Assembly: GCA_963989385.1 (NCBI GenBank)
Contig: OZ022510.1
Span: 310,501 to 374,500 of the forward strand
Source: Ctena decussata
Taxonomy: Eukaryota; Mollusca; Bivalvia; Lucinida; Lucinidae
DNA: 64,000 nucleotides
Direction of reading: 5' to 3'
Position 1 is the first letter of the stretch. The number at the start of each line of letters is the position of its first letter. A program made the translations under genes and the position numbers. Positions 43,511 to 55,880 of this stretch are shown one piece after another. Under the pieces are notes generated by a model. That model ran no database searches and was not told the DNA's origin. It saw only the letters and a list, made by a program, of their open reading frames with translations.

Positions 43511-45762
43511 TTTTTACTTCAAAAAGGCAAAGTTAACTATTGAACAATTGACCTTAAGCCTAGCAACAAGCATGCCATTGTTAATATAGAGATATCAATT
43601 AAGTTACAGGGTAGACGAATTGGGCTCTGTTGTAACTTCAAGCTCACACGGATAGATGAGTTCAACAAACACAGATCTCTTTAAACTATTCTGAGACATA
43701 ACATTATCTATGCACTGTAGGTAAAGTTCAATTACTGTGCAAGGCATTGCTGCTTACCTGATGTCTGCGTCGGGCCTGTCTCGCGGATTGCGTCAGTAGA
43801 TCGTCGATGGATATTCCATGTCTACCTAGACCTTACCATAACCTTTTGTTTCAAACCTTTGAAATTTAGCGTCACTGAAAAAGTTATATACAGAACAGCG
43901 CCTCTATCGCATTTATACAATTTTGTATGTGAAGCATATTTGGATAGAAAAGAACAGACAATTAAGTATCGTCATATTAAATGACCAGTTTGAACTAAGA
44001 TAATATATAGCGTAATATCTGTAGGATATTAATCATCACATTCCGGAAATTTCTTTTCAACTGCAAGACGACAAACAATAATTAGAAGTATATAAAACAC
44101 GTTTTTCTTTCCTTAAGTTGTACAGATACAAATTCAGGGGAGCAACGCTTGCATTCTCAATTTTGCCGCACTTCCAAAACGGTGCCTTAAGAATAGACCA
44201 AATCTTGGAAAACCGGAGTCATGCAGGGAATCATTATTAGAGGGTTCTCAAGCTTTTTACGTTATCAAATGGCTGAAAACACGGAAATTCACTTTGGAAC
44301 GTTATTTTGTTCTACGTTAGAAACAACAAGTTTAGCTTTAAAAAAACTTGAACGATTATCTCCTAGCGATCATTGTTCAGGGTGTTAGAAGGGGAAAAGG
44401 AAACTATAGCAATAATTGTTTTTAAAAAAAAACTCACTTTCTATTCGCCGATAAATTGGTATCTGGCTCAGCCATGGAAGCGATAGGTTTTATTTGGTTA
44501 GCAATTGATTTGATTTTCGCCGTTACCAGGCACCAGACACATGCGGGCAAGGCCATTTTGTCTAGTAAAAACTAATATGCACGATTCACGATGTATATTA
44601 GCCAAAATCGAATAAAAACACAAAGTACATTAACATTACAGAATTTCAAACAAGCCTTTTGGGGACAGGCGGCGGGGAGGCATGAGTGGCTGGGGTTAAA
44701 CTTGTTTTTGGTTTGCAATTGTGCTCGCAACATTAAAATGAATATGATGCTGTTAAGTAAAAGACTCTATTCTCTCCAAAGCCATAGTAAAGGGAAGCAC
44801 TAGTTGGGCCACGATGAGCTCGGCCTTAGTCATTGGCAGTCAGGCGCCAATCTTCCGTATTGGATTATTCTGTCGAATATAGATTTACAGACTTTAAGGT
44901 GTTGTCATCTATATCTAAGCAGTTTGTCTCAATATAAATTTCAATATTTTTATACTGAATGATAAACTTTCGACTTGTTTAGAAAAGTAGGATTGCCATT
45001 AGTTTTCTGACTGTATACCTGACGGCAGTAATCAGGTAATGTCAAAATCATGTACCACCTCCTGCTCTAAACATTAAATGGGAAAGTAAAATATTAGCCA
45101 CTGCAAAATTCAGGCCATGATACGCCTTGAAACTTTAATGTTGTGCAAGTCAACGGGTATTTAAGGGCGTACGTAGTATTTAATCAAAATGGAAAGCGCA
45201 TTTACGGAAACGTATTCCATTGTCTGACACGGTGCCGCATAAATATGTTTTGGGATCATCCTCTCATGGAGATGTTACTAGAAAGTGATAAGAATATGCT
45301 TGTCCAGATTTGAAATCGAGATGAAAAATGTACACGACATGTGGCGGACTATTATTGTTATACATAAAACACCGAATCATTTGATTATGCATGCAGGCAT
45401 TCGATAGTAGCTCGTTTGTATGTGGCACTTAGTAAGTGTTTAAAAATTGAATATAATAGGTTTAGTTCCAGGTACATGTCGCATTAAAATTACAATCTGT
45501 CGTTTTTAAACCAGGAATAATGTCAGAGACCATAATGCAAAATACATTTTTTCAGAGATGAACAAACATTTTAAAGCCATCTATAATTAAACTGTACAAA
45601 CTATTGTACATAAATTCATTTCGCTTAAAAGGAAGTCCTATTGCTACAGGAGTAAGACTGGTGTAGCATAAGGTAAAGAACAAATCTACAGCCAGAAGTC
45701 CATGCTGAGTTATTCTGTTGCGGTTCCACTGTGTTAGACGAAGTGTGTCGGATCTTAAACAA
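43511..45762. other. Mostly unique-looking; short repeat F fragment
   Basis: 44325-44395 resembles repeat F at 35.34 kb. No gene, RNA or full element could be recognised elsewhere in this interval. Confidence 0.4.
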
Positions 45763-47745
45763 GAGGGCCATGAGGCCCTGAATCGCTCACCTGAACAATT
45801 GGCAAGGTGGCTTTTACTTATCATGTCTGAAATTGTCAAAATATGAGTTTTGGGTCAAAAGTCAAAGAATGACCATGACCACTTGCACTTGTAAATCTTC
45901 ATGTACTCATTAAGACAACCATATATACCATTTTTAGGCCAAAATCTTCAAAACTTTCCATGAAATCTTATGTTCTAGCATTTTCCCATATTTGACCATG
46001 CCGCAAAAAAGGTCAAGGTAAACCCAAGGTCACCATTTGAACAGTCTTGGTGGTACTCTAGTACTCCATGCTATTTACCAAGTTTCAAGGCCATAGGTGT
46101 ATTGGTTCTGGAGAAGAAAAATATTAAAGATTTATACCATAAGTGGTAATGGCGGCCAAGTTGGTCATGTGACCTGGACCGTTTGAACAAATTTTTCATT
46201 CAATCAACCCCTGGAGGCTCTATATGAAATGTATTCACAATTGGCTCTTTGGCTTTTGAGGAAATGCTTGAAAATGTCAAAATATGAGCGATCTGGATCA
46301 ACGGTAAAAAAAATGACCTTGACCTCTTGTACTCATAATTCTTCATGAACTCATTAAGACAACTGTATATACCAATTTTTTAGGCCAAAATCTTCAAAAC
46401 TTTCCATGAAATCTTATGTTCTACCATTTTTCCATATTTGACCTTGCTGTAAAAGGTCAAGGTCAACACAAGGTCATAATTTGAACAAACTTGATAGTAC
46501 TCAAGTACCCAATGCTACATACAAAGTCTCAAGGCCATCGGTCAATTGGTTCTGGAGAAGAAGATTTATAAAGGTATTTACCATATATGGGCATGGCGGC
46601 CATGTTGGTCATGTGTCCAGGAGCGTTAGAAAATTTTTTCATTCCCTCAACCCCTCGAGGCTCTATATGAAATTTGGTTTCAATTGGCCCAGTGGTTTTA
46701 GAGCAGATTCTTTGAAATTGTCAAAATTTGAGATTTCTGGGTCAAAGGTAAAAGAATGACCTTGACCTCTTGTACTCACATATCTTCATGTACTCATTAA
46801 GATGATTGTATATACCAATTTTTAGGCCAAAATCTTCAAAACTTACCATGAAATTTCATGTGCTAGCATTTTCCGATATTTGACCTTGCCGTAAAAAAGG
46901 GCAAGGTCAACCCAGGGTCATAATTTGAACAATCTTGATAGTACTGGAGTACCCAATGCTACATACCGAGTTTCAAGGCCATCGGTCTACTGGTTCTGGA
47001 GAAGAAGATTTTTAAAGGTTTTTACCATATATGGGCGTGGTGGCCATGTTGGTCATGTGACCTGGACCGTATGAACAAATTTTCATTCCCTTAACCTCTG
47101 GAGGATCTATATGCAATTTAATTACAATTGGCCTAGTTGTTTTTGAGGAGATTGTTTGATATTGTCAAAATATGAGAGTTCTGGGTCAAAGGTCAAAGAA
47201 TGACCTTGACCTCTTGAACTCATAAATCTTCATGAAGTCATTAAGATGACTGTATGTACCAATTTTTAGGCCAAAATATTCAACAGTTTCCAAGATATCT
47301 TATGCTGCAGCATTTTGCCATATAAAAGCATAAGGAAGCAAATTTGACATAACCGTAAAAAAGGTCAAGGTCAACCCAAGGTCATAATTTGAACAATCTT
47401 GGTAGTACTCGTGTACCCGATGCTACATACCAAGTTTCAAGGCCATCGCTCTATTGGTTCTGGAGAAGAAGATTTTTTCAGGTTTTTACCATATATGGGC
47501 ATGGCGGCCATGTTGGTCATGTGACCAAGACCGTTTGAACAACTTTTCGTTCCTATGGTCCCAGGAGGCTCTATATGAAATTTGGTTACAATCGGCCCAG
47601 CGGTTTCAGAGGAGAAGTTGTTTGAAAGTGTGGACGGACGACGGACGACGGACGACGGACGGACGACGGACGGACGACGGACAACGGAGCCTTACCATCC
47701 TATAAGCTCCCCCGGAGCCGCTGGCTCAGGTGAGCTAAAAATTGC
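45763..47745 (+). mobile_element. Composite tandem-core element (about 443-bp monomer)
   Basis: The left end is GAGGGCCATGAGGCCCTGAA then TCGCTCACCTGA, and contains a GGGCC/GGCCC hairpin. Four monomers begin near 45836, 46276, 46720 and 47164 at the word GTCAAAATATGAG. Each holds AATGACCTTGACCTCTTG, TTTAGGCCAAAATCTTCAAA, AAGGTCAAGGTCAACCCAAG, TGGTTCTGGAGAAGAAGATT and GGAGGCTCTATATGAAATTT. A GGACGAC microsatellite follows (47632-47688), then a hairpin end. GCTCACCTGA (45785-45794) and TCAGGTGAGC (47726-47735) are perfect inverted ends. Frames across it are not genes. It resembles pearl or Helentron-associated elements (inference). Confidence 0.85.
47632..47688 (+). repeat. GACGGAC/GGACGAC microsatellite
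   Basis: Mixed GACGGAC and GACGAC units precede the right terminus of the 443-bp element, as at 5101-5131. Confidence 0.9.
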
Positions 47746-47761
47746 AGTTCCGTTTCGTCGT

Positions 47762-48782
47762 TTACGAGGGATGATACAAAATACGTGGACTTTTGCTGTG
47801 GCGGAAAGGGTAATGCAGTTTTAGTATTTTTTCTCATACCGCAGGAAAGTTCGATCTTTTAGCTATGTAATATGAAGGTTTGAAGAAATTTCAGTAAAAA
47901 TAAGTATTTTCTTTCATTTTATATTAGGTAGTTACAGCTACAGCGGAGCACCACATTAATGTCGTTTGACGTTTTGTCCCGTTTTAACATTGTCGGGGTT
48001 CTTTTGATTCTCTGTTTTCACAAACTAACACCCTCTTTGCAGATTTTTCATGATTTTTTACCAATTTTGGACACATCTGCACGCAACATAATTGTTTTTA
48101 AGACTTTTATGGCATACTCTTCTCATATTTATTGGTTCATAAATCCAAGCCGAAATTTTTGCTTTTGGTATCGTTTCAACGTACAATATTTTGCGGTGTA
48201 TGTCTAAATGCAGGTCTACAACCCTCAAATCAGTGCCAACATCAGACAAAACTAACATACAAGGATCAAATAATATTACATTTGATCATTTAAAACATTT
48301 CTTTGACGCTCTCCTTATTTTTCTTACACTTATTTTCAAAACCAGGAACCTGCATTAAATACACGTTATAATGTTTGACGTCATTTTGTCGCCCTTGTAT
48401 GACCCCAGACCATATTTTACGCTACCTTTGCAAGCATTTCAATTGTTGATAGCAATAATTGCTTCACAGTAAAAAGCGGAAGCCATAACAAAAATGCATA
48501 CCAAATGTCAAGCATTTTACTCTACTGCAAATATTATATAGTCAAAGATAAAAGAAACAATTCGAAATAATATGCCAAATTTGTATTGTGCTCCGCAGAA
48601 CCGTTATAGGGTTGCTATGACGACCGATATAGACATCTTTCCAAAGTTAAACTGGTAAATTAAATACATCACTGGATAAAAGAAAGATGAATCTGTATTT
48701 ACTGCAAATTTAGTGAGTTTACTATCAATAATAAAATTTCTACAGCAAAATTCCACGTATGCTTTGATCATCCCTCGTATGT
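47762..48782. repeat. Candidate foldback with ~38-bp arms about 1 kb apart
   Basis: ACGAGGGATGATACAAAATA and CGTGGACTTTTGCTGTGG (47765-47801) face the complement of 48742-48782 (ACGAGGGATGATCAAAGCAT, CGTGGAATTTTGCTGTAG). Inside, CGGAGCAC (47949) faces GTGCTCCG (48589). The middle has TTTGACGTCATTTTGTCG near 48374. There is no coding domain. Confidence 0.45.
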
Positions 48783-49452
48783 GATACATTTCTTCCTTAT
48801 GCTTTTAGCAACTTTTTACCGTAGCTGTTACTTCGCGTTTTTTACTCAAAGGGTAAAATTCATTCGCTCTTCCGTTGTTTATTGACTTTTTAACTTCGCT
48901 GGGGAATGTTGTGCGGGTTTTAAAGCCATTTTTATTAGCAACTTTGCCATTCAATACCAGAAGGCCATGAAGAAAAAAAAATAGAACTATGAATCTGTCT
49001 ATGGTAAGTCATATTTAAACATACAATGATGTTACTAAAATAACAATAATGCATGAAAGTCATATTGAATCATCAATCTGAAATTGAAGCCTCTTAAATT
49101 TGAATCTTAACCCTTTCCTTCTATTGTGATTTACTATTTCTATAGGTTTACAGATAACATGTTTGTCTCTTAACCGCTCACTTAAATACATATGAATTTC
49201 GGCGTAAATTGGTGACACTTTAGGTTTTACTTTTCCCATCTGATAAATTCAAGAATAATGGACTAAGATATAATATTATATATCCTCTATGTTTTAAGCG
49301 CCTGCCTGAATAGAAAAGCGTTTGATCAAGTTGAATGCAGAAACTGAATTGGTCATTTGGTTAGCAGCATATTTACAATTTTACGGGATGAATATGTTTT
49401 TTCTCTTGATTATGATAATTATCAGTGAATTGCCGCCTTGTTTTGTAGCATT
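48783..49452 (-). other. Region 3' of the GPCR gene, possible 3' UTR
   Basis: On the gene's strand the first AATAAA after the stop is at 48931-48936, about 520 nt downstream, and could end the transcript. No other feature is seen. Confidence 0.35.
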
Positions 49453-51078
49453 TTATCTACACCTCTCTTTCTTGAACCGACACTTAAGCATGCCTCTGAC
49501 TTCCTTTTGAAATGCATGATTGAAAAAAGCATAAATAACAGGATTTGCAACATTATAACTGAAATACATATAAAACACAATCATATTCGGCGGTATCAGT
49601 CTGATGGCCATTAACCAACAAGGCAGGAACGCTACAATAAACACAATAGTCACTATAAATAAGATTCCCGCCGTTTTTATATTAGCAATCCGGGTCTTTT
49701 CTCGGACTGACTTTCTGGTATCCTGTCTATGAATAGTAATCGTTGTTATCTGATTGACATCTGGTTCCCCGTTTTGATACAAATGTTCTGCTATCATTGG
49801 AATATGTTCGTTAGTCACTATTATTTGTTGATATTTTTCCTTAAACCGTGTTCTGTTCTTTGGATTCTTTGAGCCATTGTTTCGTGGATGTCTATGTCTC
49901 GACGGAGAATTAGGACAAAGGTTATTCTTCACAACTGGCGTGTCAGATGTATTGTGTATCTGATTAAGAACATTATTATCCGGTTCAGTGTTCTCCTTCG
50001 TCGGGGACTCCCTAGTGTTGTTATTCGGACTGAGATTATTCATAAGAGATGTTTGGGAAGTGCGTGCTTCGGAGTAATTAGATTTTGTTTCATGGTTCAC
50101 ATTAGTTTGACTTTCAGCAGCGAGGGTTGATTTTTCATGACAGTTTGTCTGTTTAGTTATCACCGAAGTGAGAAGAGTTGAGCGCCTTCCATTTAAATGC
50201 CTATAAGTAACGCTCGAACGGAGACGTTTAGAGCGGCGGGATAAAATTGACTTGTAAATTAGCGCGTACAAAACGAACACTGTAATGAATGCAATCAAGA
50301 ACAGTGAAACGTAAAATTTCTGGTAAATTTTGCGCACATCTTCGCCTATTATCACTTCATTAGGATAACAGAATCCCGTGGGTACGAGACGAGTTATCTT
50401 CACCATATCATCACTTGTCATCTCAGTTCGACCAATTTTACCTGAAAATGATGGGTCATTTAAAATCTTCTGCGTAGAAAAGGTTGATATAGAACCATTT
50501 GCTTCTGATGTGTAATTAAGCCCGTGATTTAAGCTCCAAAACGGAACGTAGGAATCCAGATAATGATACACGCCATGCGCCAGGCAAGTAATTAATCCAA
50601 GGCTAATTGCGAAAAAGAACAGACAAATAATGATCCTTTTAGCAATTCTAATGTCGATTATCTTTAACCAGGGACGGCAGATACAGAAGTATCTATCAAA
50701 TGCTATAGCAACCATTATAAACGCCGAGAAAGGTACGTTTGAAGTAATGAGAAACTGGTACAGCTTACAAGCACTATCAGAGTACACACGTTTACCCATA
50801 AACTCCACAACTATTGTAAACGGGATGATTAATAAACAGGTAAAGAAATCTGTGGCAGCCAAAGCAAGTATAAACACCGTTGATGTCGACTTATCCTTTT
50901 TCCGTGAAAACACATAAAGAACAAATGCATTTCCTGTTGTTCCAACCAAGCTGAACATTGTTAGATAGCACGTGATTACTATAATTGAAGGGAAATCACT
51001 CTGTTCGACAAACAACAGATCGCCATTCTTGGTGCGGTTTACGAGTATATCCTCGTGGACCGTCGTCATGTTGACCAT
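49453..51078 (-). CDS. Orphan class A (rhodopsin-like) G-protein-coupled receptor
   Basis: 541 codons, uninterrupted. It is a plasma-membrane seven-helix receptor signalling through G proteins. The ligand is unknown; a peptide or amine type is the likeliest guess. Visible: N-glycosylation sites N3 and N14; TM1 31-57 with GN (49-50); TM2 66-92 with LAATD; TM3 ~104-127, then DRYF at 128-131; TM4 145-167; a long ECL2 (~168-252) with sites N188 and N194 and C237, which can bridge C104; TM5 253-277; a very long Ser/Asn-rich ICL3 (~278-466); TM6 468-493 with FLPCW, where Phe484 takes the usual toggle-Trp place before Pro486; TM7 ~500-517 with NPVIY (512-516); a short basic tail with Cys533. The length exceeds a typical ~350-450-residue class A receptor because of ECL2 and ICL3. 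The start is the first of two close Met codons (M1, M4), just after a splice acceptor, so the CDS lies in one exon. Confidence 0.95.
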   Translation of the reverse strand: MVNMTTVHEDILVNRTKNGDLLFVEQSDFPSIIVITCYLTMFSLVGTTGNAFVLYVFSRKKDKSTSTVFILALAATDFFTCLLIIPFTIVVEFMGKRVYSDSACKLYQFLITSNVPFSAFIMVAIAFDRYFCICRPWLKIIDIRIAKRIIICLFFFAISLGLITCLAHGVYHYLDSYVPFWSLNHGLNYTSEANGSISTFSTQKILNDPSFSGKIGRTEMTSDDMVKITRLVPTGFCYPNEVIIGEDVRKIYQKFYVSLFLIAFITVFVLYALIYKSILSRRSKRLRSSVTYRHLNGRRSTLLTSVITKQTNCHEKSTLAAESQTNVNHETKSNYSEARTSQTSLMNNLSPNNNTRESPTKENTEPDNNVLNQIHNTSDTPVVKNNLCPNSPSRHRHPRNNGSKNPKNRTRFKEKYQQIIVTNEHIPMIAEHLYQNGEPDVNQITTITIHRQDTRKSVREKTRIANIKTAGILFIVTIVFIVAFLPCWLMAIRLIPPNMIVFYMYFSYNVANPVIYAFFNHAFQKEVRGMLKCRFKKERCR

Positions 51079-51081
51079 TTG

Positions 51082-51098
51082 CTGAAAGAGAAAAGATA
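51082..51098 (-). other. Predicted 3' splice acceptor upstream of the GPCR start
   Basis: On the gene's strand TATCTTTTCTCTTTCAG directly precedes CAAATGGTC. A strong pyrimidine tract and CAG lie three bases before the ATG. This implies an intron in the 5' UTR and an untranslated first exon further right, not located. Confidence 0.65.
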
Positions 51099-53413
51099 CA
51101 TGTTATTAACACATAAAATATGTCAGAACATTAGTAAGTCACTTCCCCACCAAATGGTTTTTGTGGCACTGGAAAGCACTAAGGTAAGACTTTCGCCTGC
51201 GAATCTTCAGAGAGATCAGTTACCTACATGCTATACGGATTCAAAAGTGCAAATGACTTAAACTCTAACAGGACTGCTCAAATGGTAGTTTAAGTGCTGC
51301 ATTCCTGTATGTCATGACTTTTATCAGTAAGTATCGGTAGGGTAGGGACTTTTGTTGCTTGGCGAGACCTGCTCCTCACATTTTTGTTTGGGGTCTAGTG
51401 GTGCTGAATAAGAAAAATACAGAAATGCAGTCTATCACATTAAATGTGGTAAAGTTGTATCAAAATTACCTTTTAGTTTCTTTCAAGACTATAGCGAAAG
51501 ATAGGATGTCTTTAATTTTGCCATAGTTTAATTTTGTGTTTAGCAAAATTATGCCTTCGGTACATGCACATGCATACGGCGTTAACTTTATGTCTCTCAG
51601 TTAATCCGGTAATGCTAGAATCTGTTCCAAATATCAATATTTTTTACATGAAAGAAAGCTGCTTCTCAGTAAATTGTTGTCACAGGGTTATCCCAGAGCA
51701 ACTCTTATGTCAGGTCTTAAGTAGTTCTATGGGAGGCATCATGACCTCGTAGATCCCTACAATATAGCCGTTTCTTGTTTCCGATTCGATGGTTATATCA
51801 GAAACATAGTCGATACTTATGTTACTGACCTTTCAATTTCACTGAGTATTTCATGGCTGGCGTATTGTGGTATAACAAGCAAGTGATGCTTACAATTCGA
51901 GAGCGCCTGATCAGCCCTCTGTATAGGGGTCCGTGTTGTACATTTGAAGATTTCAAGTTTGTCAATGTTTTAACAATTTGCGAGTTCGGGTTTTTAATTA
52001 TGGAACACAGCTTTACCATTTCTTAGGTTTCTTCCATGCAACGAAGGAAAGATAATATTTGTAACAAGCAATTTTGTAACGTGTTACTCATCTATTTTCT
52101 TATCTTAGTCATGGCCGCTATAATGCATACTTTCAGTAAACCCATAAAAATACTTCAGTTTAGCCTGAATGAACAATTCGGCGACATATATGTATATATT
52201 CGTTTTCAATTTCATACAGAAACACATCTACACGAATCTTTGACAGGTAAATGTCAGACAGTTGGATACATATGTTCGAACTGGCACACGCTACACATTC
52301 TCTAAACTAACTTTAACACAGCAGATGTTCAGTGGGGATTCTTATGCTGAAATGCACCTGATAATGTAACTATACGCGCAAAATTTAGCAGCGAGACGGG
52401 CTTTCGCAAACATCAAATATATATATTGATCCACAGGAATGTTTACAGTGAAAACCGAGTCTCATGATTATTTCATACAATTGTACTGACTGATCACAGT
52501 TTTCATTGTTCTCGGAAGCAAAAGACAAATACATCCTGAAGTGGCATACGTATCTATTTTATGTCATTCCTACGATTTCTAGAAATAAATTTGATGTTTT
52601 AAAAGTTTACTCCACGTAGGTGGACAGCTGCACATGCGCTGTTTCCTATTCTAGACATAATTCAGGATCCATCACAGTTTTACTGGAGAAGTCTTCACTA
52701 AACTGAATGCAGTAAATGGAATTAGGAGGAAAACAGCTGCTATTTTCTCACTATCTCCCTAGAGAAATTGATTTAGAGATTAGAAAAGACAACCGCGGTG
52801 TTAGTCTGAGGAAAATAAGTTTATCCAGATATAATATCCAATCTAAAATAGTGAACTTAATGTGACATTGACTTTAGTTTCACATAATCCTATTACATTG
52901 ACAAGTCTTAAGGTGTTTTATGCATGTACATTTATATATCAGTTCCATTATTTCTGAGAAACTGACATTTGTGCATCGTGTTATCCTTTTAAAAGGATTT
53001 TCTACTGTTAACTCATTTAGGTACTTATATGTTGATAACAATCTCACGTAGTAAAATGTCGTGATAGGTTCGTAGACGGTAATAATGGGAGAGGAACTGT
53101 TAAAATGTTTATTATTCAAAACAAAACATATTGCTGCATTATTTTTCTCTCAGTGATGCTTATAGAAATATTAAATTGTAATTGCTTTGAGCGGCCCATA
53201 TATATTCAAATCGAGTGGATGCCTATGGAAAGAATGCTTGTTTTTTTTTTCAAAAGCAAAACACAGCTGCACATTGTTTCGCTTAATTAAGATAAAATGT
53301 AATTAAATGACAGAATCCCAAACAACGGTGTCACTTAACATATAAACTTTGAAATATAAGATTACGTGAATATGCTTACGATATCTCATGGTGACATCTT
53401 TGGGAACTATATT
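51099..53413. other. Region upstream of the GPCR gene, nothing recognised
   Basis: It should contain the intron, 5' exon and promoter of the receptor gene, but no convincing exon or core promoter could be placed by eye. It is notably free of the repeat families seen elsewhere. Confidence 0.4.
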
Positions 53414-53650
53414 TGAGCCGCGACACGAGAAAACCAACAAAGAGGCATATGCTCCGGCGATGACTCAGGTCAGCCTGGGCATTCACCCAGTCTAATCAGA
53501 GGTGACGCTGTCCGCTTGAAGGTGGGTTAGACCCTTAGATACCCTTTAAGCACACAAATAAGACTCTGATCAGACTGGGCGGATGCCCAGACTGATCTGT
53601 CTTCGCTGGGTGCACATGCCACTTTGTTGGTTTTCTCGTGTCGCGGCTCA
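53414..53650. mobile_element. Palindromic MITE, copy 10
   Basis: TGAGCCGCGACACGAGAAAA faces TTTTCTCGTGTCGCGGCTCA with perfect ends. The interior AGCCTGGGCATTCACCCAGT faces GGGCGGATGCCCAGACTG. It is the best-preserved copy and is flanked by ATT on both sides. Confidence 0.9.
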
Positions 53651-54940
53651 ATTATTACTGATGCGAGATTTCTGCGGCTATCCTTTGCGGTCGATTTCGT
53701 CAGTAAATGTCTCATAGGGTGGTGTTTTTTGCCTTTTGCCTGCAAAGACCTTCCCAGCACCTGTTTTTTTCCTACGTTTTGAAGTTTATCGACATAGAAG
53801 AAATTAAATACAGAAATGTGCAAGGTTTATTATTTAATCTGGACGCAGCACTTACCGAACAGGCGCAAAAAAAAACACAGACTCTACTCCAACCATTTTT
53901 TTTCATTAGCAATGCAGTAAGGAAAATAAAACATGCTTATCTTTACAAACCCATACCTCTTTAAAGAAATAAAAAGAAAACAAGCAATTTTGAATAAACA
54001 TACGTCTGTGTGAATACGTCATATCCCAATGGTAAAAGTTTGTCTCAAAGTCTGCTTAATATAATCACTGACTTAGAAAAGCTTTGTGATCTTTTTCTTG
54101 TCTAGTCTGTGAAATATTGATGAAACGTGATCATATTAATTTCCATTATTAATTTTACCCCTTGTTGATATTTAATTATATTTGCCAGTTATGATCGCCA
54201 CGTAGGCATGGCGCGATTTGCGGTAAAGGCTTAAAAAGTTGGTATACATTAGAATCTGTCGAGGGCAGCAAATTATTAAAAGTTATCTCTTATCTGTATT
54301 ATACACTATGCGTTTAATAAGACTTACGTCTCATATAAAATAACCGGCAGTGTTAGTTGTTAAACTGCGCTCTCGGATTGCTCATTTCAACCGAAATTGT
54401 TTAACGAAACTTAAGCATTCTCAACTGTTTCTTAATGAGAAAATGGTGTTAGTTTGCCTCTGTTTTGAAATGTAGGGCACTGAAAATAAAACTTGTCAAA
54501 ATAAGTTAAATTCCATGTTAATTATTTACATATAGTAAAAGTTAAACTGTTCAAAATCAAACGGAACGGAATGTTTGAGATATTAAACAGTAAATACTTA
54601 ACTAAAGTTTTACAACACTATCTTAGGTAAAATTTTCCGAAGTTTTTGTTGAAAAACCCCGGTGTCTTTCGACAAAGTTTAAATTTCTAGGACCACCTGC
54701 TTTGCTTTAGAAATGATAGGGAATGAAGCAAAACCTTGACTCAGATTTGTGAATTTCGGCAGAAAATCAATCAACAAAAGTGTAAACCTATTAAATACAC
54801 AGAGGAGGTATTGTTGTTTCTTCCGCTGAATATTTTATGTGAAATTCAAAGTCAGTATAATGTTACGATAACACAAATTCGACTGATTTTGTATGGCTCT
54901 ATACCCTGGTGGGGATGAACTTCTTTAGGCAGTATGATAA
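53651..54940. other. Nothing recognised
   Basis: Short frames near 53.7-53.96 kb and 54.74-54.92 kb have no domain. Confidence 0.4.
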
Positions 54941-55880
54941 TATCAGGCGAAGCTGCTAGGTCATCGCGGTCTTTTGGCACGTGACTTTGACCGGTTGAAC
55001 AAACATTCGTTCTCAAGACGCCTGGAGACTCCGTATGAAATTTAGCTCCATCTGGCCCAGATGTTTTTGAGGAGATGATGTATAAACTGGTTAAAATATA
55101 ATAAACAATGGCTGAAAGTCAAAGAATGGCCTTGGATTCTGGTAGTAAAGGTCTTCATGTGAATATTTACGAATGTTTGTTCAACCGGTCAAAGTCACAT
55201 AACCAACATTGCCACCACGTACCAAAAGACCGCGATGACTTTGTAGCTTGATATAATATTACCACTGAGCACTAAAACGCTATCCAGTGTATCAAAAACT
55301 GGTCATAGATTGACCGTGACCATTTAACGATAAGATCAGATTTGCTTCCTTGAGCTTGTGTATGAGAGAATACAATGGACTTCTTGAAATTGTTGAAGCC
55401 CTTTTTGCTATAAAGGTAAGGATATACGGTCAAGTAAAAAAGTGTTTTAATATTTTGAGTACCGTAAGACAAGGTCATTCTTTGACGTCTGACCAAGGTA
55501 ACTCATATTTCAATAACTTTAGACATCATCCTATTCTAAACAACTGTCCAAACTAAAGCAAACTTTCATATGGAGCATCCATGGAACGGAAAAATGAAAG
55601 TTTGTGTTGGTGAGGTCCCTAACCTTGCTTATCGTCGTGCCCTAATATGGTAAAAACTAACAACATTAAAATATTCATTTCGAGAACCAAAGAGCCAATG
55701 CCACTTAAATTGATATAGGGATTCATATGTTTCTTTCCTATAAGAGCAGGATGTGAGACTTGATTGTATTATATCTTGATTATTGTCTATATTTCTACTT
55801 TCCAGATTCCAGCAGATGACCTACTAGTAGGTTGATATTCGACCTTCAGGTGAGCGATTCAGGGTCTGGTTATAACTCGT
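54941..55880. mobile_element. Rearranged remnant of the 443-bp composite element, head-to-head
   Basis: 54960-55110 carries plus-oriented monomer words (CGTGACTTTGACCGGTTGAA, GGAGACTCCGTATGAAATTT, GTTTTTGAGGAGATGATG). 55170-55870 carries minus-oriented ones (TTCAACCGGTCAAAGTCAC, CAAGGTCATTCTTTGACGTC), ending with the reversed left terminus TCAGGTGAGCGATTCAGGGT (55846-55865). The two halves form ~50-bp inverted arms (54959-55010 versus 55171-55243). Confidence 0.65.

Noticed and set aside
46481..47824. Open frames across the 443-bp array as genes
   Set aside because: They follow the tandem DNA repeat, shift frame between monomers and have no domain.
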